Positions 1 through 7,224 of a stretch of 39,539 nt of DNA are shown here, in pieces. Positions within the stretch are counted from its first letter, which is position 1, and each line of letters opens with the position of its first letter. The translations under genes were made by a program, and so were the position numbers. This DNA comes from an uncultured Clostridia bacterium (GTDB taxonomy: Bacteria > Bacillota > Clostridia > Oscillospirales > Ruminococcaceae), in the NCBI GenBank assembly GCA_947623585.1, contig CANQHA010000018.1, positions 1 through 39,539 of the forward strand. The letters are read 5' to 3'. A model generated the notes under the pieces. The model searched no databases. It was given only the letters and a program-made list of their open reading frames with translations, and was not told the origin of the DNA.

Positions 1-65
1 CTTTGCCCGATTTTAGATGTCCATTGTTGAAAATTTCTTATCATCGCACTATTGACATCACACCA

Positions 66-1022
66 TTAGACTTTCAGAAGTTTTAATGCGTTCTCTTGAT
101 AAATCTTTTTAATTAAATTTGTATACTTTTGATTCCCCTCAAAATGCCTTTTCTTCGCGATGATTACCCTCGCGGGCGAATGCGGAAAATCGCTCCCGAA
201 TACGATTTTATCATCGTCTGCAACCGCCCGAAGCATATCCAGCGCGACGGGCTCGGGGTCGCCTGCTATGTCAAAATAAAGGTGCTTAAATTCTTCCTTC
301 GCGTCCACCGTTTCCATCATGCCGAGCTGCGATAGGATCCCCGAAACGCCGACGAACCGCTGGAGCATATACGGCAGTAACGAACCCGTATGCGGCACGA
401 CGAATCTGATGTTCGGAAACCTCGTCATTACGCGGTTTGCGATCATATTCAGCACCGCTCGCGTCGTGTCGGCGGGGTATTCATAGAGCGCGGCGACCTT
501 GCCCGTGATGACGTTTTCGGGGCGAAGCCTTGCGCGGCAGGGGTGAATGATGACGAGCGCGCGACGGCGGTCCAGCTCCTCCATAAGCGGGTCAAAGCTC
601 GGGTCGCCGAGGTAAACGCCGTTCGAGTTGGTCACGACCTTGACCCCGACCGCACCCAAATTGTCCATCGCGTAGGCAGCTTCCCTGATCGCGCCGTCAA
701 CGCAGGGCAGAGGCAGGACTGCCGCAAACGCGAATTTATCTGGGTTTTCCGCGCATATTTTCGCGGTTGATTCGTTGATTTTTCGTGCGGCCGCGCACGC
801 TTTTTCATCGTCGCCGTTGTGGATATGAGGCGTGGGGACGGTGAGCACCGCGAAGTCGATTCCCGCCTCCGCCATAAAATCAAGCTGCGATTTTACGCTC
901 CAATCGGGCAGCGGGAAGCCGTCCTCGGCGAGCACGTCTATGCCTAAATTTTCGATTTCACGGCGAAAAACCTCGTCTACGGGGTGCGCGTGGAAATCGA
1001 CGGTTTTGTTAATTAGATTCAT
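66..1022 (-). CDS. Amidohydrolase (amidohydrolase-2 / ACMSD-like TIM barrel)
   Basis: A 318-residue metal-dependent hydrolase or decarboxylase of the amidohydrolase-2 family, which includes aminocarboxymuconate-semialdehyde decarboxylase and resorcylate decarboxylases. Visible motifs are the N-terminal metal-binding HAH (VDFHAHP), a mid-protein histidine in IIHPCRAR, VPHTGSLLPYM, and the C-terminal metal/catalytic aspartate in VFGSDFPHSP. The length is typical and no signal peptide is seen, so it should be cytosolic. ATG is preceded by AAAGGAG. It is divergent from the acetyltransferase at 1151, with about 130 bp between them. The substrate cannot be read from the sequence; a small aromatic or lactone-type carboxylic acid is usual for the family. 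Confidence 0.85.
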   Translation of the reverse strand: MNLINKTVDFHAHPVDEVFRREIENLGIDVLAEDGFPLPDWSVKSQLDFMAEAGIDFAVLTVPTPHIHNGDDEKACAAARKINESTAKICAENPDKFAFAAVLPLPCVDGAIREAAYAMDNLGAVGVKVVTNSNGVYLGDPSFDPLMEELDRRRALVIIHPCRARLRPENVITGKVAALYEYPADTTRAVLNMIANRVMTRFPNIRFVVPHTGSLLPYMLQRFVGVSGILSQLGMMETVDAKEEFKHLYFDIAGDPEPVALDMLRAVADDDKIVFGSDFPHSPARVIIAKKRHFEGNQKYTNLIKKIYQENALKLLKV

Positions 1023-1086
1023 AAGTTACTCCTTTGTTTTTAGGACGTTAAGCAGTTAAAACCGAGGGCTATAACTGCGGCGGGGA

Positions 1087-1114
1087 TTGACTTTTTTCAA
1101 TAGTTTGGTATAAT
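1087..1114 (+). promoter_or_regulatory. Sigma-A type promoter for the acetyltransferase
   Basis: TTGACT at 1087-1092 and TATAAT at 1109-1114 are separated by 16 bp. They lie 36 bp upstream of the ATG at 1151, which has a GGAGGT site just before it. Confidence 0.7.
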
Positions 1115-1150
1115 TTTTTATAATGTAAATCTGGATTTGCGGAGGTATCT

Positions 1151-1654
1151 ATGGCTGAAATTTCATTTTGCAGTTTCGATGAAATCAAATCGGACATTCT
1201 TTTACCGCAGATGTTTGAAATACTTTCAACAAATATGAGCAAAATTGCGCCTACGGGCAACAGCTATGAAGAAGATAAAAAAATTTGGCTGTCATATATG
1301 GAACCGAATTTGAAAAGAAAGCAAATAATACTCATGTATGTTGGTGAAGTCTTAGCGGGATATTTTCAGTACAGCTTGGGAGAATGCACTGTGCTAATCG
1401 AGGAGGTTGAAATTTTACCCGCTTATCAGCGGACGCTGCTTTTTTACCGTTTCCTTAAATACATGAGCAGAATCATTCCGGAAAATATTAAGTACGCCGA
1501 AGCCTATATAAATAAAGGAAACTCTAATTCACAGCGTATCGCTCAAAAGCTCGGATTAAAAATAGTGGGAGAAAATCCAAACGGACATAGCTTCCGTTAT
1601 CATGGGGATTTTTCTTCTTTCAAAAAATACTTCTCGACATTTCCGCTTATCTAA
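1151..1654 (+). CDS. GNAT-family N-acetyltransferase
   Basis: A 167-residue protein with the general shape of a GNAT acetyltransferase. It has a beta-strand region with YVGEVLAGYFQY, then VEILPAYQRTLLFYRFL in place of the usual acetyl-CoA pyrophosphate loop. The C-terminal signature INKGNSNSQRIAQKLGLKIVGENP is the classic GNAT strand-helix (side residues N-x-x-S/A-x-x-x-x-x-x-x-G-F/L). The normal R/Q-x-x-G-x-A/G loop is degenerate, so the fold call is safer than activity. The start is supported by GGAGGT eight bases upstream. The gene is visibly more AT-rich than the genes around it, which may point to transfer. A terminator hairpin follows. Confidence 0.7.
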   Translation: MAEISFCSFDEIKSDILLPQMFEILSTNMSKIAPTGNSYEEDKKIWLSYMEPNLKRKQIILMYVGEVLAGYFQYSLGECTVLIEEVEILPAYQRTLLFYRFLKYMSRIIPENIKYAEAYINKGNSNSQRIAQKLGLKIVGENPNGHSFRYHGDFSSFKKYFSTFPLI

Positions 1655-1668
1655 CCGCTCATAATCCT

Positions 1669-1701
1669 CGCGCCCCGTCGTTATGGCAGGGCGCGGTTTT
1701 C
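1669..1701 (+). terminator. Rho-independent terminator after the acetyltransferase
   Basis: CGCGCCC (1669-1675) pairs with GGGCGCG (1689-1695), followed by GTTTTC. It lies between the plus-strand acetyltransferase and the convergent CMD/cupin gene. Confidence 0.6.
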
Positions 1702-1730
1702 ATACAACAGTCATGATTACAAAGATTTTC

Positions 1731-2480
1731 TCATTTCAGGCCTCCGTATTGCACCTCATCGACAGGCTCCAGCCATTCGTTAGAACCGTTTTCTCCGGGG
1801 ACTTCAATAGCGAGATGGCTAAACCAGCTGTCCGGCGACGCGCCGTGCCAGTGCTTAACTCCCTCTGGAATGTTGATGCAGTCGCCCGGATTCATCTCGA
1901 CCGCCGGTTTGCCCCATTCCTGATAGTACCCGCGCCCGCCGACGCAAATCAGAATCTGCCCGCCGCCCTTGGTCGCGTGGTGAATGTGCCAGTTGTTGCG
2001 GCAGCCCGGTTCAAAGGTCACATTGAAAATGCCGACCTGTTCCTTCGATACCGGCGCAAGGTAGCTCTGCCCGATGAAATATTTCGCGAAGCCGTCGTTC
2101 GGCGCACCAATCGGGAAGAAAATACTGTTTTGGTACTTATCTTTTTCGGTGAGTTCATCGTCCTTCCAGACGTCCTTCGCCATGCGAAAAACCGCCCACG
2201 CCTTGGGCCAGCCGACGTAAAATCCGACGTGTGTGACTATCGCCGCAATTTCCTCGCGGGTCACGCCGTGAGCTTTGGCGTTCTCGAGATGATAGACGAG
2301 CGAGCTGTCTGTAATGCCCGATGACATCAGCGCGACGACGGTTATAATGCACCGCGTTTTCAGGTCGATGTCGCGGTTGTTCCAGTTTTCACCGAAAAGC
2401 ACGTCGTCGTTGTAATGCGCGAAATCCGGCGCGAAGTCGCCTAACTGTTTTCTTCCTGCTGATTGTGAGATTTTTTCCAT
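1731..2480 (-). CDS. Carboxymuconolactone decarboxylase-domain / cupin fusion protein
   Basis: A 249-residue fusion. The first half (about residues 15-115) is a carboxymuconolactone decarboxylase-like helical domain (LKTRCIITVVALMSSG, HLENAKAHGVTREEIAAIVTHVGFYVGWPKAW). The second half (about 120-240) is a cupin barrel with the metal-binding sets NVTFEPGCRNNWHIHHA and CINIPEGVKHWHGA. The CxxC pair of AhpD-type peroxidases is absent, so a peroxidase role is not supported. Such CMD-cupin proteins commonly accompany quinone or aldo/keto reductase genes. Here it is the last gene of the minus-strand operon, 20 bp after the acetyltransferase. The ATG has TAGGAGG upstream. The exact reaction is unknown. 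Confidence 0.85.
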   Translation of the reverse strand: MEKISQSAGRKQLGDFAPDFAHYNDDVLFGENWNNRDIDLKTRCIITVVALMSSGITDSSLVYHLENAKAHGVTREEIAAIVTHVGFYVGWPKAWAVFRMAKDVWKDDELTEKDKYQNSIFFPIGAPNDGFAKYFIGQSYLAPVSKEQVGIFNVTFEPGCRNNWHIHHATKGGGQILICVGGRGYYQEWGKPAVEMNPGDCINIPEGVKHWHGASPDSWFSHLAIEVPGENGSNEWLEPVDEVQYGGLK

Positions 2481-2500
2481 TTGATAATCCTCCTAAATTA

Positions 2501-2956
2501 TTATAAGTCATTTATTGATTTAACAAAAAGTTGATCTGTGACATCATATATCGTCTTGCAATCGCCCAGCTTAACAAAGCCGTATTTCTCATACAGCCCT
2601 CTTTCGCCACTCATGATATATATCTTTTGATATCCGAGTTCGCGTGCATACAAAACTGCATTATTTATCAATAATTGAGATAATCTTTTGCCGCGATACT
2701 TCTCATCAACAAAAACAAAGCCTATAAACGGAGTGAAATCGTATTTTTCGGGGAACTCATCCTTTGCGGTCAGAGTGCAGAAGCCGACCACATCGCCGTT
2801 TTCGACGGCACAGAAAACTCTTTCCCATTCTTCAAAGTCATTTTTTGACATTTTTTGAGACAGAACAGGACCGGCTCTCCATGAGCATTTTGCCGCCATT
2901 TGCAGCGTTTCCTCCCAAAATTTATGCCCTTGGGTCATGGCGTATATCTCGGTCAT
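2501..2956 (-). CDS. GNAT-family N-acetyltransferase
   Basis: A 151-residue GNAT protein. The acetyl-CoA loop is visible as FVDEKYRGKRLSQLLINNAVLYARELG (pattern R/K-G-K-R), and the C-terminal GERGLYEKYGFVKLGD matches the family's last strand. The start at 2956 is chosen because AAGGAGG lies seven bases upstream; a longer reading frame that begins seven codons earlier lacks a site. It sits third in the operon, 10 bp after the aldo/keto reductase stop. The substrate is unknown. It is more AT-rich than its operon partners. Confidence 0.85.
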   Translation of the reverse strand: MTEIYAMTQGHKFWEETLQMAAKCSWRAGPVLSQKMSKNDFEEWERVFCAVENGDVVGFCTLTAKDEFPEKYDFTPFIGFVFVDEKYRGKRLSQLLINNAVLYARELGYQKIYIMSGERGLYEKYGFVKLGDCKTIYDVTDQLFVKSINDL

Positions 2957-2966
2957 AAGCTCCTCC

Positions 2967-3977
2967 TTAAACCACATTTCCTGCTTTTTGCTTGCCGTTC
3001 TGCGCCATCACTCCGACCAGTGCGTGAGGCACATAAAGTTCTTCAAGATAGTTAATTTCTTCGCCGGTCAGCGCGAGGGCGACCGCCCTTGCCGCGCCCT
3101 CGATATGCGATATTTTCGTCGCACCCACAACAGGCGCAGTCACCTTTGTGAGCAGCCACGCGAGCGCGACCTCGGTCATCGAAACGCCGCGATTTTCCGC
3201 AATTTCAGCCACCCGCGCGATGATTTTTCCGTCGACTTCGGCGGTGGAATCGTACTTGAATTTCGCGTAAGAATCCTCCTCGAGCCGCTTCGACGTCTCG
3301 CCCGGGCGCTTCGAGAGCCGCCCGCCCGCAAGCGCACTGTACGGGGTCATCGCGATGTTCTGATCGCGGCAGAACGGCGCCATTTCGCGCTCCTCCTCGC
3401 GGGCGATTAGGTTGTAATGCCCTTGAATCGAGACAAATTCGGTCAGATGATGCTCCCGCGCATAGAAATTTGCTTTCGCAAGCTGCCACGCGAAGCAGTT
3501 CGAGATGCCGATATACCTCGCCTTGCCCGCCTTGACGACGGCGTTCAGCCCCTCCATTATCTCCTCCATCGGCGTGTGGTAATCCCACATATGGTAGATG
3601 TAGAGGTCTACGTACTCCATATTTAGATTTTTAAGGCTTTGGTTGATGTAGTTTTCGATGTGCTGCTGCCCCGTAATGCCGCCGTCGATTTCCTCCTGCG
3701 TGCGCGGGGTGAATTTCGTCGCGACGACGACTTCATCGCGCTTTGCGAAGTCGCGGAGCGCACGCCCCAAAAACTGCTCGCTGGTGCCGTTCTGGTAGAC
3801 GATTGCAGTGTCGAAAAAGTTGATGCCGAGTTCAAGTCCGCGCTTGATGATCTCGCGGCTTTGCGCCTCGTCCACCGTCCAGCTATGCTGTCCTGTCGCG
3901 GCGTTTCCGAAGCCCATGCAACCCATGCAGATCCGCGAAACATTTAGGTCGGAATTGCCCAATTTTGTGTACTTCAT
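2967..3977 (-). CDS. Aldo/keto reductase
   Basis: A 336-residue NADPH-dependent aldo/keto reductase of the YghZ/general stress type. The catalytic tetrad can be placed: Asp and Tyr in INFFDTAIVYQNG, Lys in VVVATKF, His in DLYIYHMWD. The cofactor-binding C-terminal part (VGATKISHIEGAARA) is complete. It reduces carbonyl compounds in the cytosol; the physiological substrate is not evident. The start has TTAAGGAGG upstream. It begins 9 bp after the tetR stop, so the two are almost certainly cotranscribed, suggesting that the regulator responds to a reactive carbonyl, quinone or similar compound. Confidence 0.93.
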   Translation of the reverse strand: MKYTKLGNSDLNVSRICMGCMGFGNAATGQHSWTVDEAQSREIIKRGLELGINFFDTAIVYQNGTSEQFLGRALRDFAKRDEVVVATKFTPRTQEEIDGGITGQQHIENYINQSLKNLNMEYVDLYIYHMWDYHTPMEEIMEGLNAVVKAGKARYIGISNCFAWQLAKANFYAREHHLTEFVSIQGHYNLIAREEEREMAPFCRDQNIAMTPYSALAGGRLSKRPGETSKRLEEDSYAKFKYDSTAEVDGKIIARVAEIAENRGVSMTEVALAWLLTKVTAPVVGATKISHIEGAARAVALALTGEEINYLEELYVPHALVGVMAQNGKQKAGNVV

Positions 3978-3986
3978 ATAGCCTCC

Positions 3987-4607
3987 TTAACTTTTCAGCA
4001 AGCCTATAACGCAGTTATAAGTTATCTCATAAATCGTCAGAAATACATAGTTCACGCCGGCTTCTTCCATCGCCGCGCGCTGCTTTTCGGTGACGAACGT
4101 GTAGGGGTATATCCCGAACATGAACGGGAAAAAGTTGTAGATGAAATCGTCAACTTTTTTAGCTGTCATCTCGGGGAAGAATTTATTTAGGCAGTCCCGA
4201 ACCGCACTTATAGAGCGTCCGTAGGCGATTTTCATCTCAGCCAAATTCTCCGGACGGCTGTTTTCCTCCATATCGTAGTGATTCATCGACATGATTTTGA
4301 GAAGCTGCGCGCGGTTCTCCAAAGAGTGAGCGATAGCCTCTGCAAACTCCTCGCGGGTCATTTTTTCATGCTCTGAAATAGATGACAATTCATCAATCCA
4401 GCGATTGTATTCTCGGGTCAGGAGAGCTAAGAAAATCTCCTCTTTTGTCTGAAAATAGTTGTAAATTGACGTGCGTGTGAAACTCGTCGCGCCCGCGATG
4501 TCGCGAAACGTAATCTCCTTGAAACTCATCGTCTGGTAGAGCTTTTCGCAGGCGTTGATGATTTCCTCGCGCCTTGCCTCGGTAAGCTCGGGTGAACCTT
4601 TCGGCAT
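3987..4607 (-). CDS. TetR/AcrR-family transcriptional regulator
   Basis: A 206-residue TetR regulator. The N-terminal helix-turn-helix is clear (FKEITFRDIAGATSFTRTSIYNYFQTKEEIFLALLTREY, about residues 28-67). The C-terminal half is a divergent helical ligand-binding domain ending in an aromatic-rich stretch (FIYNFFPFMFGIYPYTF), consistent with a hydrophobic inducer. ATG is preceded by AAAGGAGG. As first secure gene of the tetR - reductase - acetyltransferase - CMD/cupin operon, it probably autoregulates it. No palindrome convincing enough to call its operator was seen directly upstream. Confidence 0.92.
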   Translation of the reverse strand: MPKGSPELTEARREEIINACEKLYQTMSFKEITFRDIAGATSFTRTSIYNYFQTKEEIFLALLTREYNRWIDELSSISEHEKMTREEFAEAIAHSLENRAQLLKIMSMNHYDMEENSRPENLAEMKIAYGRSISAVRDCLNKFFPEMTAKKVDDFIYNFFPFMFGIYPYTFVTEKQRAAMEEAGVNYVFLTIYEITYNCVIGLLKS

Positions 4608-4622
4608 GTTTGTGCCTCCTTT

Positions 4623-4757
4623 TTAAATAATTATGTTTACAATTATCCCCGCCGCGAAGGAAAACGCCATCACGAACAGAAGATAAATTATAAACTTCTT
4701 GATCCCCAGCACGATTTTCAGCGCGCCGCTTTTTATATCGTTTTCCTCTGCGAACAT
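4623..4757 (-). CDS. Possible small membrane protein
   Basis: A short minus-strand frame of 44 codons from an ATG at 4757; a TTG at 4808 in the same frame is an alternative. The encoded peptide has one convincing membrane helix near its C-terminus (FIIYLLFVMAFSFAAGIIVNII) preceded by a basic patch (GIKKF). It stops only 15 bp before tetR, as an operon partner would. There is no good ribosome binding site at either start, and no family is recognised. Existence as a gene is uncertain. Confidence 0.3.
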   Translation of the reverse strand: MFAEENDIKSGALKIVLGIKKFIIYLLFVMAFSFAAGIIVNIII

Positions 4758-4769
4758 CAACCGCGCGGT

Positions 4770-4800
4770 TATTGCGCCGCCGCCTACTATGTGATATACT
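4770..4800 (+). promoter_or_regulatory. Promoter of the XRE regulator
   Basis: TTGCGC, then 17 bp, then TATACT ends 22 bp upstream of the ATG at 4823. Because the promoter lies downstream of the alternative in-frame start at 4772, it also argues for the shorter protein. Confidence 0.55.
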
Positions 4801-4822
4801 GTTCGCAAAAGGAGGGCTTGGA

Positions 4823-5488
4823 ATGGCTCATTTACAGGATTTTTGCAACATTATCTCACTTCTTCGACGTGAAAAGGGTTGGTCGCAGACGGCATTTGCG
4901 GAGAAGCTGTGCATTTCTCCGCAGGCAATCTCCAAGTGGGAATGCGGCATAGGACTGCCCGACGTCACATTATTTCCCATGATTGCAAAGACGCTGGACG
5001 TGCCGATTGGCGTTCTCTTCGGAGAAAAAAGCGAGGAAAAGAGGCAGATGATTGAAATGACAAAAACGAAGCGGGAAATCGCAGACGAGCCGACAGGCGG
5101 GTGCGCAGCGACGGTGCTCCAGCGGGAATGGGAGCCGTGCAGGCGCATCGACGTGGCGGCGGGCAACATATGCAGGATTTTGTTTTATGACGGAGCACGG
5201 AACAGGTCGCTGATTCAAGCAGTGGGGAATCCCACGTTTATCAGGTATTTTTCGGTTGAAAAAGAGGACGGCAGACTGCTCATCGAAGTAAAAAATCCGT
5301 CCGGATCGGCGGAAAAATGGACCCCTTACGACCGCGACGGCCTGAACGCGGAAAATCTCGTGCGGGTGTTCACGGGCATGGAGCAGACGGACATTTTAGT
5401 GACAAATTATCTCGACCTTTGCTGTCAATCCTCGACGGCGGAAGGTCAAAATGTGTATGAAGTAAACGTCACACCGCCGAAATTATAG
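4823..5488 (+). CDS. XRE-family helix-turn-helix regulator with C-terminal beta-rich domain
   Basis: A 221-residue protein. Residues about 10-65 are a Cro/CI-type HTH (LRREKGWSQTAFAEKLCISPQAISKWECGIGLPDVTLFPMIAKTLDVPIGVLF). After a charged linker comes a C-terminal region of alternating strands (RIDVAAGNICRILFYDG and TDILVTNYLDLCC) that loosely resembles the start of DUF4097-type beta-helix sensors; this resemblance is weak. The ATG at 4823 is chosen over the frame's earlier start because AAAGGAGG precedes it and the promoter lies between the two. It is a stand-alone gene convergent with the truncated DUF362 gene. Target unknown. Confidence 0.85.
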   Translation: MAHLQDFCNIISLLRREKGWSQTAFAEKLCISPQAISKWECGIGLPDVTLFPMIAKTLDVPIGVLFGEKSEEKRQMIEMTKTKREIADEPTGGCAATVLQREWEPCRRIDVAAGNICRILFYDGARNRSLIQAVGNPTFIRYFSVEKEDGRLLIEVKNPSGSAEKWTPYDRDGLNAENLVRVFTGMEQTDILVTNYLDLCCQSSTAEGQNVYEVNVTPPKL

Positions 5489-5500
5489 TGCGTAAATGAG

Positions 5501-5528
5501 AGAGCATTGGCCCCGCGCCGGTGCTCTT
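5501..5528 (+). terminator. Terminator between XRE gene and truncated DUF362 gene
   Basis: AGAGCA and TGCTCT flank a GC-rich loop with an inner GG/CC pairing, followed by TTAATT. It lies 12 bp after the regulator stop and may serve both convergent genes. Confidence 0.5.
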
Positions 5529-5537
5529 TAATTATCA

Positions 5538-6239
5538 TCAGAACCTGCCACTCATGTGCGATAAGCCTGCCGCGTTCTTGATCGCACCGCCGAAACACGC
5601 CATCGCGTGACCCTTGAAGTGCGAGAGAACGACGAAGTAATCGTAGTTTGCGAAGTGCGAGCCGACATAATTTTCGGTGAGATTGCTGCCGCTCTCGACC
5701 GTAAGAGCCATCGAGCCGTCCTCGTCCATAATGTCAACGTCGGCGATGTCGGTGTAGCCGTGGTCCTTCGCAAGCTGATAGTGCAATGCAGTGTTGGCGC
5801 GCTGCCCTCCGTAAGCGGTGTTGCACTCGACGATGGTGCCGCCAAGCGACTGCACAAGTTCGCCGATCAGGTCGGTGCGAAGATAGTTGCTGCCGGGCTC
5901 GCCCGTCGAGAGCTTGACCGCGATTTTCCCCTCGGGATCAGCGCCCAAAGCCTCATAAACCGCCATAAGACCGTCGGAACTGATGTCGGAGGTCATGTAG
6001 ACGATAGGAAGCGAGTTATCCGTGGGCTCCTGCTCGCTGTCGGGCAGTGAATCAGTGGTGCTTTGCGTTTCATTAGTCGGCGCAGTTTCGGTTTCAACCA
6101 TTTGAGCTTGTGTTTGCACTTCGGCAGGTTCCGTCGTGTTTTCGTCGTTTGGTTTCGTTTTGGAATCATTTCCGACTCCCGCAGCCCCGCAGCCGACGAG
6201 CATCAAAGCCGCTAAAAATGCGAGAAATAGGCGTTTCAT
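5538..6239 (-). pseudogene. DUF362 lipoprotein, C-terminally truncated
   Basis: A 233-residue frame. The N-terminus is a lipoprotein signal peptide with lipobox LVGC (Cys17), followed by a low-complexity Thr/Glu/Asn linker to about residue 80. A DUF362 domain then starts (PIVYMTSDISSDGLMAVYEALGADPEGKIAVKLSTGEPG, SHFANYDYFVVLSHFKGHAMACFGGAIKN). Family members continue well beyond GGAIKN with a second half that often carries ferredoxin-like cysteine motifs. Here the frame stops 12 residues later (AAGLSHMSGRF) next to the XRE terminator, so the 3' half appears deleted. The start, ribosome site and promoter are intact. Function of the family is not established; a residual secreted product is possible. 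Confidence 0.75.
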
Positions 6240-6288
6240 GGGCGTTCTCTTTTCAGATTTATACGGTAGATAAAGGTGTAAATTTATT

Positions 6289-6339
6289 CTGACATCTTGT
6301 CAGCATAATCAGTATAGCACCATTCTGACACAATGTCAA
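6289..6339 (-). promoter_or_regulatory. Promoter with two operator-like palindromes
   Basis: On the minus strand TTGACA (6334-6339) and TATACT (6311-6316) have a perfect 17-bp spacer. Two similar palindromes bracket it: CTGACACAATGTCAA at 6325-6339 covers the -35 box, and CTGACATCTTGTCAG at 6289-6303 lies just downstream of the -10 box. Their centres are 36 bp apart. The layout is that of a repressor operator pair controlling the DUF362 lipoprotein gene; the repressor is unknown. Confidence 0.7.
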
Positions 6340-6498
6340 TAGCTTTTTGAAAAAATTTGATTTTAGGTTATGGGGACAAGATGGGTGATGAAATGAAAGG
6401 GGGGTACAGCGTATTTTGAAATATAAAAATTCAGGCTTGGGGGAAAATACACTTGACAAATTGAGGCTCAAAGTTCGAAGCTGAGGATAGGCGCCATG
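6340..6498. other. Intergenic stretch without recognised feature
   Basis: No gene is supported between the DUF362 promoter and the repeat at 6499. A TTGACA occurs near 6462 but no matching -10 hexamer follows at the proper distance. Confidence 0.4.
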
Positions 6499-6841
6499 AG
6501 AGGGTAAAAGGTATTCAATCTTTCCCTCTGCCGAGGTAAAGATTTCATGCTATTTTAAGTCACCCCACCCCCGCCGCACGTTTGTCCAAAAGGCAGCAAA
6601 GCGAACGCCCCGCCCCTCGATGGCAACAGAAGCTGGTTTTGTATCCAATTGGGCTTCGCCGCCATGCCGAATTGGCGGCTCGTCCTCTTGGACAAAACCC
6701 CGCGTCTGTGGCACAACGCCCCTGCGGGGCTTTTGTGCGCATGGAGCGTTTTGTAACATAGCGAGCGGGGGGTGGGGTGATGAGCGATAGCATTCTTCTT
6801 ACCCGCGTGAGCGGGGAAGATGAATACCTTTTACACCCTCG
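6499..6841. repeat. Paired inverted repeat element, copy R1 (BIME-like)
   Basis: The left arm (about 6501-6572) and right arm (about 6767-6839) are inverted copies of the same module: AAAAGGTATTC, a hairpin, then CACCCCACCCCC. The left arm belongs to a variant also seen at the right end of copy R5, and the right arm to the variant at R5's left end, so R1 and R5 are the same composite in opposite orientations. Between the arms are an inverted pair TTTGTCCAA/TTGGACAAA and a GCCCC-TGC-GGGGC hairpin. Short open frames here are not coding-like. Confidence 0.75.
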
Positions 6842-7007
6842 CCCGCAATTCTCCGCCCAGCAGCCCTTCGGCTCGGAGCGTTTTCTCTCAACTTATGCAA
6901 GCCCGCACTCAGTTCAGGGCGAAGCGCATTCGCCCAAAATAGCGGCAACACACCGTTCGCCGGACGGATTATTTCGCCCCACGTTTCCACAACCCTTTTC
7001 AACCCCC
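6842..7007. other. Intergenic stretch without recognised feature
   Basis: Between repeat R1 and the thiT promoter no coding frame with a ribosome site or family likeness is visible. Confidence 0.4.
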
Positions 7008-7036
7008 TTGACAACCGGCACGGATTGTGATAATAT
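7008..7036 (+). promoter_or_regulatory. Promoter of the thiamine-riboswitch transcript
   Basis: TTGACA at 7008-7013 and TAATAT at 7031-7036 with a 17-bp spacer, directly before the TPP aptamer. Confidence 0.8.
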
Positions 7037-7045
7037 AAGCAACGT

Positions 7046-7138
7046 CAAAACAGGGGGGCTTGTGTTACAAGCTGAGATAGAGCTGTTAGTTCTGACCCTT
7101 TACCTGATTCGGTTAGTACCGACGTAGGGAGCTTTTGC
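7046..7138 (+). promoter_or_regulatory. TPP riboswitch (THI element)
   Basis: All hallmark segments are present in order: a GGGG block (AGGGGGGCTTGTG), the pyrimidine-sensing GCTGAGA, ACCCTTTACCTGAT, GGTTAGTACCGACGTAGGGA, and closing stem P1 pairing CAAAAC with GCTTTTG. It binds thiamine pyrophosphate. The terminator downstream shows control by transcription attenuation: high TPP shuts off thiT. Confidence 0.95.
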
Positions 7139-7154
7139 TTTATTATGTTGATTT

Positions 7155-7193
7155 GCCCTCAGGAATGACAAAAATCATTTTGGGGGCTTTTTC
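7155..7193 (+). terminator. Riboswitch-controlled terminator
   Basis: GCCCTCAGGAATGA pairs imperfectly with TCATTTTGGGGGC around a CAAAAA loop and is followed by TTTTTC. It sits between the TPP aptamer and the thiT ribosome site, as expected for the expression platform. Confidence 0.75.
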
Positions 7194-7224
7194 ATTTGCC
7201 CCGCCCTTAAAGGAGGAAAATAAA

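Noticed and set aside
4772-4822. Upstream extension of the XRE regulator
   Set aside because: It lies on the promoter for that gene, and the ATG at 4823 has the strong ribosome site.
6560-7127. Small open frames across repeat R1 and the thiT leader (both strands)
   Set aside because: They are made of palindromic repeat and riboswitch sequence, lack ribosome sites and have low-complexity translations.
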